Source of the DNA: Halomonas sp. CH40
GTDB taxonomy: Bacteria; Pseudomonadota; Gammaproteobacteria; Pseudomonadales; Halomonadaceae
Direction of reading: 5' to 3'
NCBI GenBank assembly: GCA_041875495.1
Contig: CP112982.1
Span: 2,852,001-2,916,000, forward strand
Length of the DNA: 64,000 bases
The position numbers and the translations under genes were made by a program. Shown here piece by piece: positions 33,025 to 42,506 of this stretch. The notes beneath the pieces were generated by a model. The model saw only the letters and a list, made by a program, of their open reading frames with translations. It did no database searches and had not been told where the DNA came from. The first letter of the stretch is position 1. Each line of letters opens with the position of its first letter.

Positions 33025-35802
33025 TCAGCCTGCTGCCGGGTTGATCAGCGCTTCTTCAGTAAATACCACCAGGCCCAGTTCAGGCCTGTAGCCATGGATT
33101 TCCGTCACATCTAGTGCCTGCAGGAAGTGAACAATTTCTTCACTGATGACCTGGCCCGGCACCAGTACCGGGAAGCCGGGCGGATAGGGAATCACGAAAC
33201 TCGCTGATACCACATCGCGCCCGTCACGCATCTGGGCCTGAAGCTTGCCGTTGTCAAAGCGCAGGTACTCGGTATTTTCCTCATCGTAGCTAAGGAAATA
33301 GGCGCAGCGGATATCCCCCTGGGAGGTGTCAGTGCTGGGCCGGAAGGCATCGTGGAAGCGGCTGAAGTCCGGTAGCGGCGGCAGATCATGGTTCAGGGAG
33401 TGCACCTGATTTTCGATGATCGTGCGCTCGGGTCGGCTGCTGTCTTCCAGCTGGTAGTCGAATTCCTTGGCCAGCTTCAACAGTACGTCCAGCAGGTAGG
33501 CAATCGAGCCGCGCGTGGTGCCGATATTGGTCATGAACAGCACGGTATTGCGTGAGGTCTTGTTGATCTGAATACCGTACTTGTTCATCAGGTATTCATT
33601 CTTGAAAGTATCGCCATCCACCCCGGTGTTGCCGATGGCGATGGTGATACGGGTGGGGTCAACCACAAACTCATCCCGCGCCCAGGCTTCTTCCATCTTG
33701 TTCCAGCCGGTGACGGGGTCATAGAAGGACTCCACCTCGGATTCCCGGTAGGCGGCGGGCACCATGTCGCTGTTCTTGAGCACACGGAAGTATTTCTGCA
33801 GCAGCGGATGGGTGTAAAGCTGCTCGCGCAGGGACAGCGCGGTTTCCACCTGGGAATGCACCAGCTCAAAGCCCTCCATCTCCGCCTGCATACGCCCGAC
33901 ATCCAGCGAGGCCACAATCTGATAGTTGGGCGACGTTGAGGTGTGGGTCATATAGGCTTCGTGGAAAGCGGACTCCACTTTCTGACGGTAATCCTGGTCC
34001 CAGATATGGATCATCGAACCCTGGCGCAAGGAGGTCAGCGTCTTATGAGTCGAATGGGTCGCATAGGTGCGGATGCGCACTTCATCCGGGTTCGGCATCA
34101 GACGCTGATCCAGCCAGGTTGCCTCATCTTCAGGGTCAAGCTGATCAAACTCGGCCTTCCAGGCGGCGTATTCCTCGCGGTACTCTTCGCTGCGGTAACG
34201 GTTACGCAAGGTTCGGGCGGCATTCATCGCCGTACGCGGGCGGTAAGTCGGGTTAAAGCCGGCAAAGGCAAACCAGGCTTCATCCCACAGAAAGATCAGA
34301 TCCGGCTTGATGGCCAGGCACTCTTCCATCACCCGGCGCACGTTATAGACAATGCCATCAAAGGTGCAGTTGGTCAGCAACAGCATCTTGACCTTATGCA
34401 GCTGGCCGGAACGCTTGTAAGCCAGCAGGGTTTTCTTGATCTCGCGCAGCGGCACGGCCCCGTACATGGAGTAGTCGTTAAGCGGATAGGAATCCAGATA
34501 ACTGACGTGGGCACCGGCCAGCACCATGCCGTAGTGGTGGGATTTGTGGCAGTCCCGGTCAACCAGCACAATGTCGCGGGGTTTGATCAACGCCTGCACA
34601 ACAATCTTGTTGGCCGTCGAGGTGCCGTTGGTGACAAAGAAACTGCTTCGCGCACCAAAGGCCCGGGCGGCATATTCCTGGGCTTTCTTGATCGGCCCAT
34701 ACGGTTGCAGTAAAGAATCCAGCCCGCCGGACGTCGCTGAGGTTTCGGCCAAGAAAATATTGATACCGTAAAAGTCGATCATATGCCCCGCCCAGTGGGA
34801 ACGGGTGACCGACTTGCCTCGGGAAATCGGCATGGCATGAAAGACGCCAGTGGGCTTTTTACTGTATTCACGCAGAGCATCAAAAAACGGCGTGCGATAG
34901 CGGTTATCAATGGCGCGCAGGATCGTATGATGCTGCTCGATATAATCGGTTTCGCGATAGAAGATCCGATTGAAGTGTTTGATATCACGGCTCGCCGTGG
35001 CTTCCACATCGCCGCTGGTGACCAGGAACTGATCAATTTCCGGGCGCAACTCGTGAATCATCGAACTCAGCAGGATGTTGCGCTCGGCTTCGCTATGGTT
35101 GGCCAGTTCATTCTCTGACAGGCCTTCCAGATAGTTGCGCAGCGCGCTGAGGTTGTACTTGGATTTATAGGGAAATTCGTAGCGGATCAGGCACGCCTGG
35201 ATATTGGGGTTCACCAGAATCGCAATCAGGGCATCTTCAAAGCTTTTGACCGTCACTACGTCGTAAACAAAGCGATCTTCGGGGCGGCGCATGTTATGAA
35301 AGGCTTCGCGCACCACTTCTTCTTCCTGGTTGGACAGGTTATCCACCACCAGAAGCTCAAAGTAAGGCTGGGCCGAACTGTTGGAGGCGGGATGCCCACG
35401 GCGCAGCTGATTGAGGGCATCGCGATTTTCCATATCCTCGGCGCCTGCATCCGTCTCGGAGAGATCAACATGGCGCCGACGGTAGGACTCGCTGATCAGG
35501 GCGCGCACCAGGCGCCTGACCACCTTGTCCAGCATGGTGTATTCACCGCGCTGGAAGAGTGTCCACAGGTGACGAAAATCTTCCTTGGAGGGGAAGGCGT
35601 GGTAGTCCTCAATGATTTCCAGGCGCGTCAGCTTGATCTCAATCGACTTGACCAGATTCTTGACCCGGTTTTCTTCTTCCAGCCGAATCAGAATCCCCAG
35701 ATCACGCTTGAGGGCATTCCAGGTATCGGCACGCAGCTGGGAAATCTTGTGATAAAAACCCAAAGCGGTATAGGGAGTTTCAGTAGTATTGTTTTCTGGC
35801 AT
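33025..35802 (-). CDS. oversized Orn/Lys/Arg-type PLP decarboxylase
   Basis: A 925-residue fold-type I decarboxylase. In order, it has an extra helical N-terminal region of about 145 residues, then a receiver-like wing domain (ELLVVDNLSNQEEEVVREAF, Orn_DC_N). The PLP core follows, with DRDCHKSHHYG, DEAWFAFAGF and the PLP lysine in ATHSTHKTL (about residue 586), and then the C-terminal domain (VIPYPPGFPVLVPGQ). E. coli-type enzymes have about 715-755 residues, so this is some 180 longer. The substrate is unknown; the ectoine-degradation context suggests diaminobutyrate, lysine or ornithine. Start uncertain: ATG 35802 chosen, GTG 35844 possible. It ends the cassette that begins with the carbon-nitrogen hydrolase. 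Confidence 0.85.
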   Translation of the reverse strand: MPENNTTETPYTALGFYHKISQLRADTWNALKRDLGILIRLEEENRVKNLVKSIEIKLTRLEIIEDYHAFPSKEDFRHLWTLFQRGEYTMLDKVVRRLVRALISESYRRRHVDLSETDAGAEDMENRDALNQLRRGHPASNSSAQPYFELLVVDNLSNQEEEVVREAFHNMRRPEDRFVYDVVTVKSFEDALIAILVNPNIQACLIRYEFPYKSKYNLSALRNYLEGLSENELANHSEAERNILLSSMIHELRPEIDQFLVTSGDVEATASRDIKHFNRIFYRETDYIEQHHTILRAIDNRYRTPFFDALREYSKKPTGVFHAMPISRGKSVTRSHWAGHMIDFYGINIFLAETSATSGGLDSLLQPYGPIKKAQEYAARAFGARSSFFVTNGTSTANKIVVQALIKPRDIVLVDRDCHKSHHYGMVLAGAHVSYLDSYPLNDYSMYGAVPLREIKKTLLAYKRSGQLHKVKMLLLTNCTFDGIVYNVRRVMEECLAIKPDLIFLWDEAWFAFAGFNPTYRPRTAMNAARTLRNRYRSEEYREEYAAWKAEFDQLDPEDEATWLDQRLMPNPDEVRIRTYATHSTHKTLTSLRQGSMIHIWDQDYRQKVESAFHEAYMTHTSTSPNYQIVASLDVGRMQAEMEGFELVHSQVETALSLREQLYTHPLLQKYFRVLKNSDMVPAAYRESEVESFYDPVTGWNKMEEAWARDEFVVDPTRITIAIGNTGVDGDTFKNEYLMNKYGIQINKTSRNTVLFMTNIGTTRGSIAYLLDVLLKLAKEFDYQLEDSSRPERTIIENQVHSLNHDLPPLPDFSRFHDAFRPSTDTSQGDIRCAYFLSYDEENTEYLRFDNGKLQAQMRDGRDVVSASFVIPYPPGFPVLVPGQVISEEIVHFLQALDVTEIHGYRPELGLVVFTEEALINPAAG

Positions 35803-35893
35803 AACGACACCCATCCATTGTCGGTATTTATCGGAAAGAAACACGGGTTGCGGCTACGCTGCCTTTCACTCAGCTATCCGATCCGCTATTGAG

Positions 35894-36937
35894 TCAACCA
35901 TATAGGCCACGAGATGCGTAATGTACGGTGAACTGCTCTTCAGGAAAGCTATCGAAACCCAGGCTCAACACCTTGCCAGGCCAACGAAATTCGGTTTTCC
36001 CTTCGTTGGGACGGTAGACAGACGTGTATACCGTACCCAGGCCCCGCCGATAATCATGGCGAAACAGCGGAGGCGCTGAAAAGGCCGCAATCAGGCGCTC
36101 ATCCGTGGTGGCGTCATCATCCACCAGAATGGATAACTGACGTTCGCGGATCAGGGTTTCCGAGGCCAGTGCATGGGCATACCATTCAATCTTCTTCTGA
36201 TGATTGGTGGCCACGGCGACCCGTTTGATGCTGGCGGGCCGATCCGGCGCGATCATGGCAGTCACGTAGCGTCCAGCGGCATCGGCTACCGTGATGTTAT
36301 AGGCCATATGGGTCGGCACCCTTTTCAGTACAGCCGCCGCTTCGGGTACAGTGGCGCAGAACTCCAGGATGTAGCGCAGAATAATCGGAGCGCCAAAACC
36401 CTCTCCCACTACCTTGCGCCCACCAAAGGCCAGTGACACGGCAAGCCCCGCATCATTCATGCCATCCAGTACGCCCCACAGGCAATCCGACATGGCAATC
36501 ACCTGACGCTGGTTCCAGCGGGTGTAGAGAATAGTGCCTTCGCATAGTTCTGGCGGGTAATCGTAATTACGTGCCAGCACGGTTGACTGTGGGCTTGCCA
36601 GCACCGCCTGAGAGCAACCGGTGATGTACGGCGGTGGCCGATACAGGCTTAACAGCCGCGATGAAAGATCGCCGCCCCCGGCCAGCTCGCACAGGGTATT
36701 GTAGGTTCCTAGCAGCTCTGGCATATGGTGACGCAAAGCGTTATAACACTCCAGGTAAGAGGGGCGCTCACGCTCGCCTTCAGTCAGGTACCAAGGCCGA
36801 TATGCCGGCCAGTGATACTCGAACAGCGACTGCCATTTTGGCCCTGCGGTTGGCTCGTGTACGGTGCGAAACGTCAATGCCTTGTTCAGTTCGCCATCCA
36901 GCGCTGGGCCTGCAGCATGATGTCCATCAGTAATCAC
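35894..36937 (-). CDS. C45 family autoproteolytic acyltransferase/hydrolase
   Basis: A 347-residue Ntn-hydrolase related to isopenicillin-N/acyl-CoA:6-APA acyltransferase. The likely self-cleavage site is G107-C108 (ITGCSQAVLAS), after which Cys108 becomes the N-terminal nucleophile; VLARNYDYPPE follows as in the family. It also has CLWGVLDGMNDAGLAVSLAFGG. It makes or breaks amide bonds. It starts with GTG overlapping the ATP-grasp stop (GTGA), so the two are made together and may act on one substrate. The substrate is unknown. Confidence 0.83.
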   Translation of the reverse strand: MITDGHHAAGPALDGELNKALTFRTVHEPTAGPKWQSLFEYHWPAYRPWYLTEGERERPSYLECYNALRHHMPELLGTYNTLCELAGGGDLSSRLLSLYRPPPYITGCSQAVLASPQSTVLARNYDYPPELCEGTILYTRWNQRQVIAMSDCLWGVLDGMNDAGLAVSLAFGGRKVVGEGFGAPIILRYILEFCATVPEAAAVLKRVPTHMAYNITVADAAGRYVTAMIAPDRPASIKRVAVATNHQKKIEWYAHALASETLIRERQLSILVDDDATTDERLIAAFSAPPLFRHDYRRGLGTVYTSVYRPNEGKTEFRWPGKVLSLGFDSFPEEQFTVHYASRGLYG

Positions 36938-38406
36938 AGGATTTTGAAGTTGCCACCGCCGATAGCATGGCTGACGGCAACTTCCTCCACCACGGGGTCT
37001 TGCAGTGCTTGCCCGGTGTATTGTTGACGAATACCGTCTATCCAGGCTTTGGCCCGGTCATTGAGCTGGAAGTCATCATCCATCAGGCGGCCGCGGGTAA
37101 TCAGGATACCCAGATCAGCGCCTTCGTAGCGGAAGTCACCCGCCCCACTGATGCGCAGGAAGAAGGCTTCGTTTTCATTTTCTGCCGCATGCGGATGGTA
37201 GCTGTAATGGTCGTAGCTGATATCGCCTCCTTCATGCATGCGCCAGACGCCGGTTTGCGGCGCCTGGGTCAGCAGGTCAACGCTTTCATCAGTATGCTTG
37301 ATCACCAGCTGGCTCCAGCTATCGACACTTTCAGGGTGCGCCCAGCGCTCGTTGATGTCGTCGATATCCAGGTCGAAGTCGACCTCGGAAAATTCCAGCA
37401 GATGGAACAGGAAGAGCGGAATATCCGAGTGGGCAAAAGCCGCCACATTGGTCAGCGAGCTTGCCCCTGTCACGCGCGGGTTAAGCTCACCCAGATAGAC
37501 ATCGTTGGTGTCCATATCGATCAGGAAATCGAGTTCGAAGTAACCCCGGTAGCCTTCTTCGCGCAGGGCTTCACCAAACTTGAAGGTATATTCACGTGCC
37601 AGGTCGCGCACTTCCTGACTGAAGGCACCCGCAAACATCTCGTTACCGCACCAGCCACCCTTGTAAGGCGTCAGGGTCTTGAAACCCACCAGCTCAGTCA
37701 TCAGCGGGCCCACCACGGTGCCACAGCGTGTCGCGCAGGCTTCTATCGCGGAGCCGCGACAGTTGATGCGCTTCATGATCTTGACTTCAGGCTCCGCCTC
37801 AATCTCTTCGGCGTGCTTGTAGTAGTCTTCTTCATTGGCGATAAAGAAGGTGGTGTGGCCAGAGTCACCAAAGGCTGTCTGTACCACAAGGTCAGTACCC
37901 AACTCCTGGCTGGCTTCTACCAGTTCCTGGTAGCTGCCGACCTTGGCCAGCACGTTGGGCACACTGGGCACGCCGGCTTTATTGCCGATACGTACTGTTT
38001 CAATCTTGTTATCCATGCGCGTACGCAGCTCGGCTGGGGGGAAAGCGACCCGTAGCCCCAGCTGCTTGCAGATTTCTTCGGTATGCTCGTCAAACATCAG
38101 AAACGAGGCCACACCGGCATTTTCGCCATCCGCGCGGGATTGAATGAAATCAATCACTTCCTTGTGCTCAAGCAGATAGTTATTAATATCTTCAATACTT
38201 TCGAAATCGCGGGGAAACTTCTGCTTGGGGACAAAGACGTTACGCTGTTTGCCTTCAAAGCAGTCAATGTAGTTGATATGGCGGAAAGCACCGACCCAGT
38301 CGCCAATCCCCAAAAGGTTGAAGTTGGTGGCAGAAATAAAGTAGATGGGTTCTTTGTTGTTACGAAAATGACGACGAACATCAGCAATGGACGTAATCTT
38401 GTTCAT
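36934..38406 (-). CDS. ATP-grasp enzyme (carboxylate-amine ligase or carboxylase-like)
   Basis: A 490-residue ATP-grasp protein. Visible are a central ATP-grasp segment (DLVVQTAFGDSGHTTFF, the glycine loop) and the metal-binding YFELDFLID with LGELNPRVTGAS at its end. Automated annotation often labels such proteins 'biotin carboxylase', but there is no biotin carrier or carboxyltransferase gene near, so an acid-amine ligase is more likely. AAGGAG lies eight bases before the ATG at 38406; the open frame runs further upstream without support. Coupled to the C45 gene by GTGA. Confidence 0.82.
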   Translation of the reverse strand: MNKITSIADVRRHFRNNKEPIYFISATNFNLLGIGDWVGAFRHINYIDCFEGKQRNVFVPKQKFPRDFESIEDINNYLLEHKEVIDFIQSRADGENAGVASFLMFDEHTEEICKQLGLRVAFPPAELRTRMDNKIETVRIGNKAGVPSVPNVLAKVGSYQELVEASQELGTDLVVQTAFGDSGHTTFFIANEEDYYKHAEEIEAEPEVKIMKRINCRGSAIEACATRCGTVVGPLMTELVGFKTLTPYKGGWCGNEMFAGAFSQEVRDLAREYTFKFGEALREEGYRGYFELDFLIDMDTNDVYLGELNPRVTGASSLTNVAAFAHSDIPLFLFHLLEFSEVDFDLDIDDINERWAHPESVDSWSQLVIKHTDESVDLLTQAPQTGVWRMHEGGDISYDHYSYHPHAAENENEAFFLRISGAGDFRYEGADLGILITRGRLMDDDFQLNDRAKAWIDGIRQQYTGQALQDPVVEEVAVSHAIGGGNFKIL

Positions 38407-38561
38407 TGTTATGGCTCCTTGTTTGACAGCTGCTTCAGGTCGCACTGGGTCAGTGCCGACCAGGCGTTCTGTTATATAGCGCGCCAGTTGCCTGAACCTG
38501 GCGGTTAGTCTGGCGCTGAATGAGTATTGCCTATCTCGATCGGTCAAATCCGAACACCCCC

Positions 38562-38609
38562 GGCATCTTCCTTTCAGTCATTTTAGACGATGTCTTCAAG
38601 GAAGATGCC
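38562..38609. repeat. 12-bp inverted repeat in the gap after the carbon-nitrogen hydrolase gene
   Basis: GGCATCTTCCTT at 38562-38573 and its exact complement at 38598-38609, with a 24-base loop, lie in the 248-bp gap before the ATP-grasp gene. There is no T-run, so it is not a standard terminator. It could be an RNA processing or operator structure. Nothing else is seen in the gap. Confidence 0.5.
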
Positions 38610-38654
38610 CTCTTGGTCATCAGCTCTTGGCAATTAGCTGTTAGCCATTACTTT

Positions 38655-39524
38655 TCAGAACACTTCCTGGTCAGTGCGTACCGGCTTGGCCAATGGCCCC
38701 AAAGTATCCAGGAAGGGCGAAGAACCGTTTTCGCTGCGGTATAGCGAGAAATCCACGTCACGGTCGCGAAAGCTCTTGAGCGGCTGCCCCAGGCCATGCA
38801 GGCCATTTTCACGTTCACGGCGCACACGGTTAAGATCAATTTCAATCGGGATGACTTCGTCTCCAATCCCCGCCTGATGAATCACATCCCCCGATGGCCC
38901 TACGACAATCGAACGCCCATTGCCCAGCGCGCCAGCGCCGTTGATATCAAAGAAGTAGCACTGATTGATGGCCGCATTGGTGCGCGCGATGGAAAGCTCG
39001 ATATCCCGGTCGATGGTATCGGTCATGGTCGGATGCAGAATGACTTCAGCGCCCATCGCTGCCAGAGTACGCGTCGTCTCGGGGAACCACATGTCATAGC
39101 AGATAGAGACACCAAAACGACCCACTGTCGGCACATCAAACACCACAAATTCAGTGCCACCTTCAATACCTGCTTCATAAGGCCGGAAAGGGAACATCTT
39201 GCGGTAGCGGGTCACCACTTCTCCCTGCGGGTTAATCACCACCAGGGTGTTATAAACATGCTCGCCAATCTGCTCGAACATCGAACCGGGGATCAACCAG
39301 ATGCGATGCTGGGCGGCCAGCTGGCAGAACACTGCCTCGGTGTCGCTGGGCAACACCTGGGCATTAAGCGGCGAGGCGCCCATGGGCATCAGCTCACTAA
39401 ACATGACCATCTGAACTTTCGGAAAGCGGTTCATCAGGGCATCAACGCGATGACGCATGGCGTCGGTATTGTCGCCGTGGTGCAGGGCATGCATTTGAAC
39501 ACCGGCAATGGTGAAATAAGACAT
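38655..39524 (-). CDS. carbon-nitrogen hydrolase (nitrilase superfamily)
   Basis: A 289-residue amidase-type enzyme with the full Glu-Lys-Cys triad: E44 (MFSELMPMG), K109 (RYRKMFPFRPYEAG) and C142 (GVSICYDMWFPET). Such enzymes hydrolyse amides, carbamoyl amines or nitriles; N-carbamoylputrescine amidase and aliphatic amidases are relatives. It starts 177 bp after doeX and is first of the four-gene cassette. Together with a decarboxylase, a ligase and a C45 acylase, it suggests amine or N-acyl amine chemistry. Confidence 0.88.
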   Translation of the reverse strand: MSYFTIAGVQMHALHHGDNTDAMRHRVDALMNRFPKVQMVMFSELMPMGASPLNAQVLPSDTEAVFCQLAAQHRIWLIPGSMFEQIGEHVYNTLVVINPQGEVVTRYRKMFPFRPYEAGIEGGTEFVVFDVPTVGRFGVSICYDMWFPETTRTLAAMGAEVILHPTMTDTIDRDIELSIARTNAAINQCYFFDINGAGALGNGRSIVVGPSGDVIHQAGIGDEVIPIEIDLNRVRRERENGLHGLGQPLKSFRDRDVDFSLYRSENGSSPFLDTLGPLAKPVRTDQEVF

Positions 39525-39701
39525 TAGCTTCTCTCTGCGTCAGGCGATCTGACTGTTTTAGCCTGGCTGAATGAAAGAAATGATGGCATTCGCCAGGCAG
39601 GTGATGAATGGATCTAACTTCATGTTAAGCCAATCAAGCGCTGAATTGGCGTTGACCAGATCACTGGCCTAATGATTAATTTCTATTTACATAAGTAAAT
39701 A

Positions 39702-40178
39702 TCACACAATATCTTTTGGATCGATCTCCAGTTCACAGCGTTTGACGGATTTGGTCACAATGTAGGTGAAATAGCGTTCTATGCCCGCGTCAGACACCAG
39801 CCACTGATCGATCAGACGCTGATAGCCATCAATGGTGCGGGTTTCAAATTTCACCAGGTAATCCACGCCACCGCCTACAGCAACGCATTCCGTCACTTCC
39901 GGGGTCTGCATTACCAGAGCTTCAAAGCAGGCAAAGCTGGCAGCATCGTGCTTTTTAAGCTCGATCTGCACCCAAACCGGGTTACGTGGCACCAGTATAT
40001 GGGTGTTGATGCGGGCGCTGTACCCCTGGATAACGCCGGCTTTTTCCAGCCGTTTTACCCTTTCCCAGCAGGGGCTGACCGAAAGATTGATCGCCTCGGC
40101 CAGCTTGGATTTGGTGATCCTCCCATCATGCGAGAGGATTTCCAGAATTTTCAGATCATAGCGGTCAATTTTCATCAT
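39702..40178 (-). CDS. doeX: Lrp/AsnC-type regulator of ectoine degradation
   Basis: A 158-residue regulator. The N-terminal helix-turn-helix spans about residues 5-50 (YDLKILEILSHDGRITKSKLAEA contains its first helices), followed by an RAM effector domain. In Halomonas elongata DoeX binds near the ectoine catabolic genes and responds to degradation intermediates. It lies 33 bp after doeB on the same strand. Its Shine-Dalgarno sequence is weak. Assigned by position and family. Confidence 0.88.
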   Translation of the reverse strand: MMKIDRYDLKILEILSHDGRITKSKLAEAINLSVSPCWERVKRLEKAGVIQGYSARINTHILVPRNPVWVQIELKKHDAASFACFEALVMQTPEVTECVAVGGGVDYLVKFETRTIDGYQRLIDQWLVSDAGIERYFTYIVTKSVKRCELEIDPKDIV

Positions 40179-40211
40179 GACAGGTCTTTGCCACCCAAGG
40201 TATTTGTCGCC

Positions 40212-41228
40212 TCAGGCGTCAAGGGTCTCCACCACGTCGGCAATCACGGCCAGCGTATCGCCCATATTGATCAGCGCCGGGGCACGTCGCGCCATCAGCA
40301 CACCATCACGCTCGGCATAATAGGTGACCGGTGCGCTGCCGCTGCGGGTCATGTCGTACACATGAGCAATCGGCTGGCCCTTGGTCACGCTATCACCCAG
40401 CGCCACCATCAGTTCCAGCACGCCGCTATGCTGGCTTTGCACGTAGCAGCTGGCATCCGGCATATCCAGGTACTGCTGGCCACCTGAGGGCATTTCCACC
40501 TCACCCTGAATCAAGCCGTAATGGATCAGGAAGTTACGCACACCGCGTTCGGTAATCGCCATGCTTTCCGGCGTGGAAGTGCCGCCGCCACCTAGTTCAG
40601 TGGCGACAAACACCTTGCCTTGGCGCTCACAGGCGGTATCAAAGAGCTTTTCCGCATCCAGCTCGAACATCACCATGGCATAGGGCGCACCAAAGGCCTT
40701 GGCACCTTCCAGCGCGGCTTGCTGCTGGTCTTTGTCATCCAGCACGTGAGAAGCGCCAAAGGGCAGGATATCCAGCGTGCGACCACCGGAGTGCAGATCC
40801 AGCACTACGTCACTCATCGGTACCAGAACGCGGGTAAAGTAATCGGCAATCTGCTCGGTAACGCCGCCGTTGGGGCCACCGGGAAAGCTGCGGTTGAGGT
40901 TGCCCCCATCCAGCCCTGAGGTGCGCTTGCCGGCCATTACCGCCGGGGTGTTCATACAGGGCACAATAATCACCCGTCCAGATACATCTTCCGGCTGCAG
41001 AGAAGAGGACAGCTTCAGCAGAGATGTAATGCCTTCGTATTCATCGCCGTGATTACCCCCGGTTAACAGGGCCGTCGGGCCTTCACCATTCTTGACCACG
41101 GTGACCGGGATCATCACCGCGCCCCAGGCGGATTCATCGGTAGAAATCGGCAACTTCAGAAAACCGTGCTGGATGCCTTCGGCATCAAAATCCACGGTGG
41201 CAGAAATCGGGCTGGGCCGCATGCTCAT
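40212..41228 (-). CDS. doeB: N-acetyl-diaminobutyrate deacetylase
   Basis: A 338-residue zinc-dependent deacylase of the succinylglutamate desuccinylase/aspartoacylase family. Zinc-site sequences are TGGNHGDEYEG (His and Glu) and VLDLHSGG (His); AATELGGGG near residue 205 carries the likely catalytic Glu. DoeB removes acetate from N-alpha-acetyl-L-2,4-diaminobutyrate, the product of DoeA. AAGGAA precedes the ATG. Order doeA-doeB-doeX matches the known operon. Confidence 0.93.
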   Translation of the reverse strand: MSMRPSPISATVDFDAEGIQHGFLKLPISTDESAWGAVMIPVTVVKNGEGPTALLTGGNHGDEYEGITSLLKLSSSLQPEDVSGRVIIVPCMNTPAVMAGKRTSGLDGGNLNRSFPGGPNGGVTEQIADYFTRVLVPMSDVVLDLHSGGRTLDILPFGASHVLDDKDQQQAALEGAKAFGAPYAMVMFELDAEKLFDTACERQGKVFVATELGGGGTSTPESMAITERGVRNFLIHYGLIQGEVEMPSGGQQYLDMPDASCYVQSQHSGVLELMVALGDSVTKGQPIAHVYDMTRSGSAPVTYYAERDGVLMARRAPALINMGDTLAVIADVVETLDA

Positions 41229-41270
41229 GGTATTTCCTTGTTCACTAATAGAATGTTCACTGATAGAAAT

Positions 41271-42473
41271 TTATTTAACGAACAGCTGACGCGGAAAATC
41301 CGCCAGCGTTTCACAGCCGTCTTCGGTAATCAGGATGCTTTCGGTAATTTCCAGCCCCCAGTCGTCTACCCAAAGCCCGGGCATGAAGTGGAAAGTCATG
41401 CCTGGCTTGAGCTCGTTTTCATCTGAAGGGCGCAAACTCATGGTACGCTCACCCCAGTCCGGCGGGTAGGAAATCCCGATCGGGTAACCACAGCGGGCGC
41501 CGCCGCGGTCAAAGCCGTATTTATCCATCGCCGAACCCAGGGCCATGGCGATATCTGCCGTGCGGTTGCCAGGCTTGGCCACGGCCAGGCCGTTTTCGAT
41601 GCCTTCCAGCAGCGCCGATTCAGCGCGCAAAAAGTCTTTAGGGGGCGTACCCAGGAAAACCGTCCGCGACATGGGCGCATGGTAGCGCTTGTAGACACCG
41701 GCAATCTCGAAGAAGGTGCCTTCACCTTCACGAAATGGCGTGTCATCCCAGGTCAGGTGAGGAGCAGCCGCATCCTTGCCGGTGGGCAGCATGGGCACGA
41801 TAGCCGGATAATCGCCGCCAAACACCTTGCCGTTGTCATCAATATAGCCTTCGATACCCACCCGGTAGATCTCGGAAACCAGCTTGCTTTTTGGCAAGCC
41901 CGGCTCAATCATTTCTAGAATGCGCGAATGCATGCCTTCAACAATCTTGGCCGCACAGCGCATATAGGCAATCTCCTGAGGAGATTTGATTGCCCGGCAC
42001 CAGTTGACCAGACTATTGGCATCCATAAAGCGCGCATGAGGCAATTCACGCAGCAGGCTCAGGTAGGCCTTGGCGGAAAAGTAATAGTTATCCATTTCCA
42101 TCCCGACCACCCCTTTATGCCAGCCGCGGTCCGGCATGATGGACTGGGCAAGATACTCCATCGGGTGCATGTCGGGATTCTGAACATAGTGATCCGGGTA
42201 GTAGGTTATATTCTCCGGATCAATCCAGCAGGTGCGCAGCGCGCCATTCGCATCCATGCGGCGGCCGTACCAGACCGGCTCGCCTTCAAGACCTACGAGC
42301 ACACACTGATGCACATAAAAGGACCAGCCGTCATAGCCGGTCAACCAGGCCATATTGGAAGGGTCACTGACAATCAGAACGTCAATGCCACGGCTCGCCA
42401 TTTCAGCGCGCACCTTCCAAAGCCGATTAGCGTACTCTTCACGTGTGAAGGGCAGGGAAACCTGAGTCGTCAT
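41271..42473 (-). CDS. doeA: ectoine hydrolase
   Basis: A 400-residue pita-bread-fold (M24 peptidase-like) enzyme that hydrolyses the ectoine ring to N-acetyl-diaminobutyrate. It begins MTTQVSLPFTREEYANRL, with SNMAWLTGYDGWSFYVHQ and GEGTFFEIAGVYKRYHAPMS downstream, and matches the DoeA/EutD family in length. The open frame extends 35 codons upstream through a hairpin; the ATG at 42473 fits the family start, though only GAG is seen as a Shine-Dalgarno. It is the first gene of doeABX and divergent from ghrA. Confidence 0.93.
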   Translation of the reverse strand: MTTQVSLPFTREEYANRLWKVRAEMASRGIDVLIVSDPSNMAWLTGYDGWSFYVHQCVLVGLEGEPVWYGRRMDANGALRTCWIDPENITYYPDHYVQNPDMHPMEYLAQSIMPDRGWHKGVVGMEMDNYYFSAKAYLSLLRELPHARFMDANSLVNWCRAIKSPQEIAYMRCAAKIVEGMHSRILEMIEPGLPKSKLVSEIYRVGIEGYIDDNGKVFGGDYPAIVPMLPTGKDAAAPHLTWDDTPFREGEGTFFEIAGVYKRYHAPMSRTVFLGTPPKDFLRAESALLEGIENGLAVAKPGNRTADIAMALGSAMDKYGFDRGGARCGYPIGISYPPDWGERTMSLRPSDENELKPGMTFHFMPGLWVDDWGLEITESILITEDGCETLADFPRQLFVK

Positions 42474-42506
42474 CGGGCAACTCGTTATCAAAGGGATCAC
42501 CAAGAA

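Noticed and set aside
36934..38406. Reading the ATP-grasp protein as biotin carboxylase.
   Set aside because: No biotin carrier or carboxyltransferase is present, and the neighbours point to amide/amine chemistry; the shared fold alone does not show the reaction.
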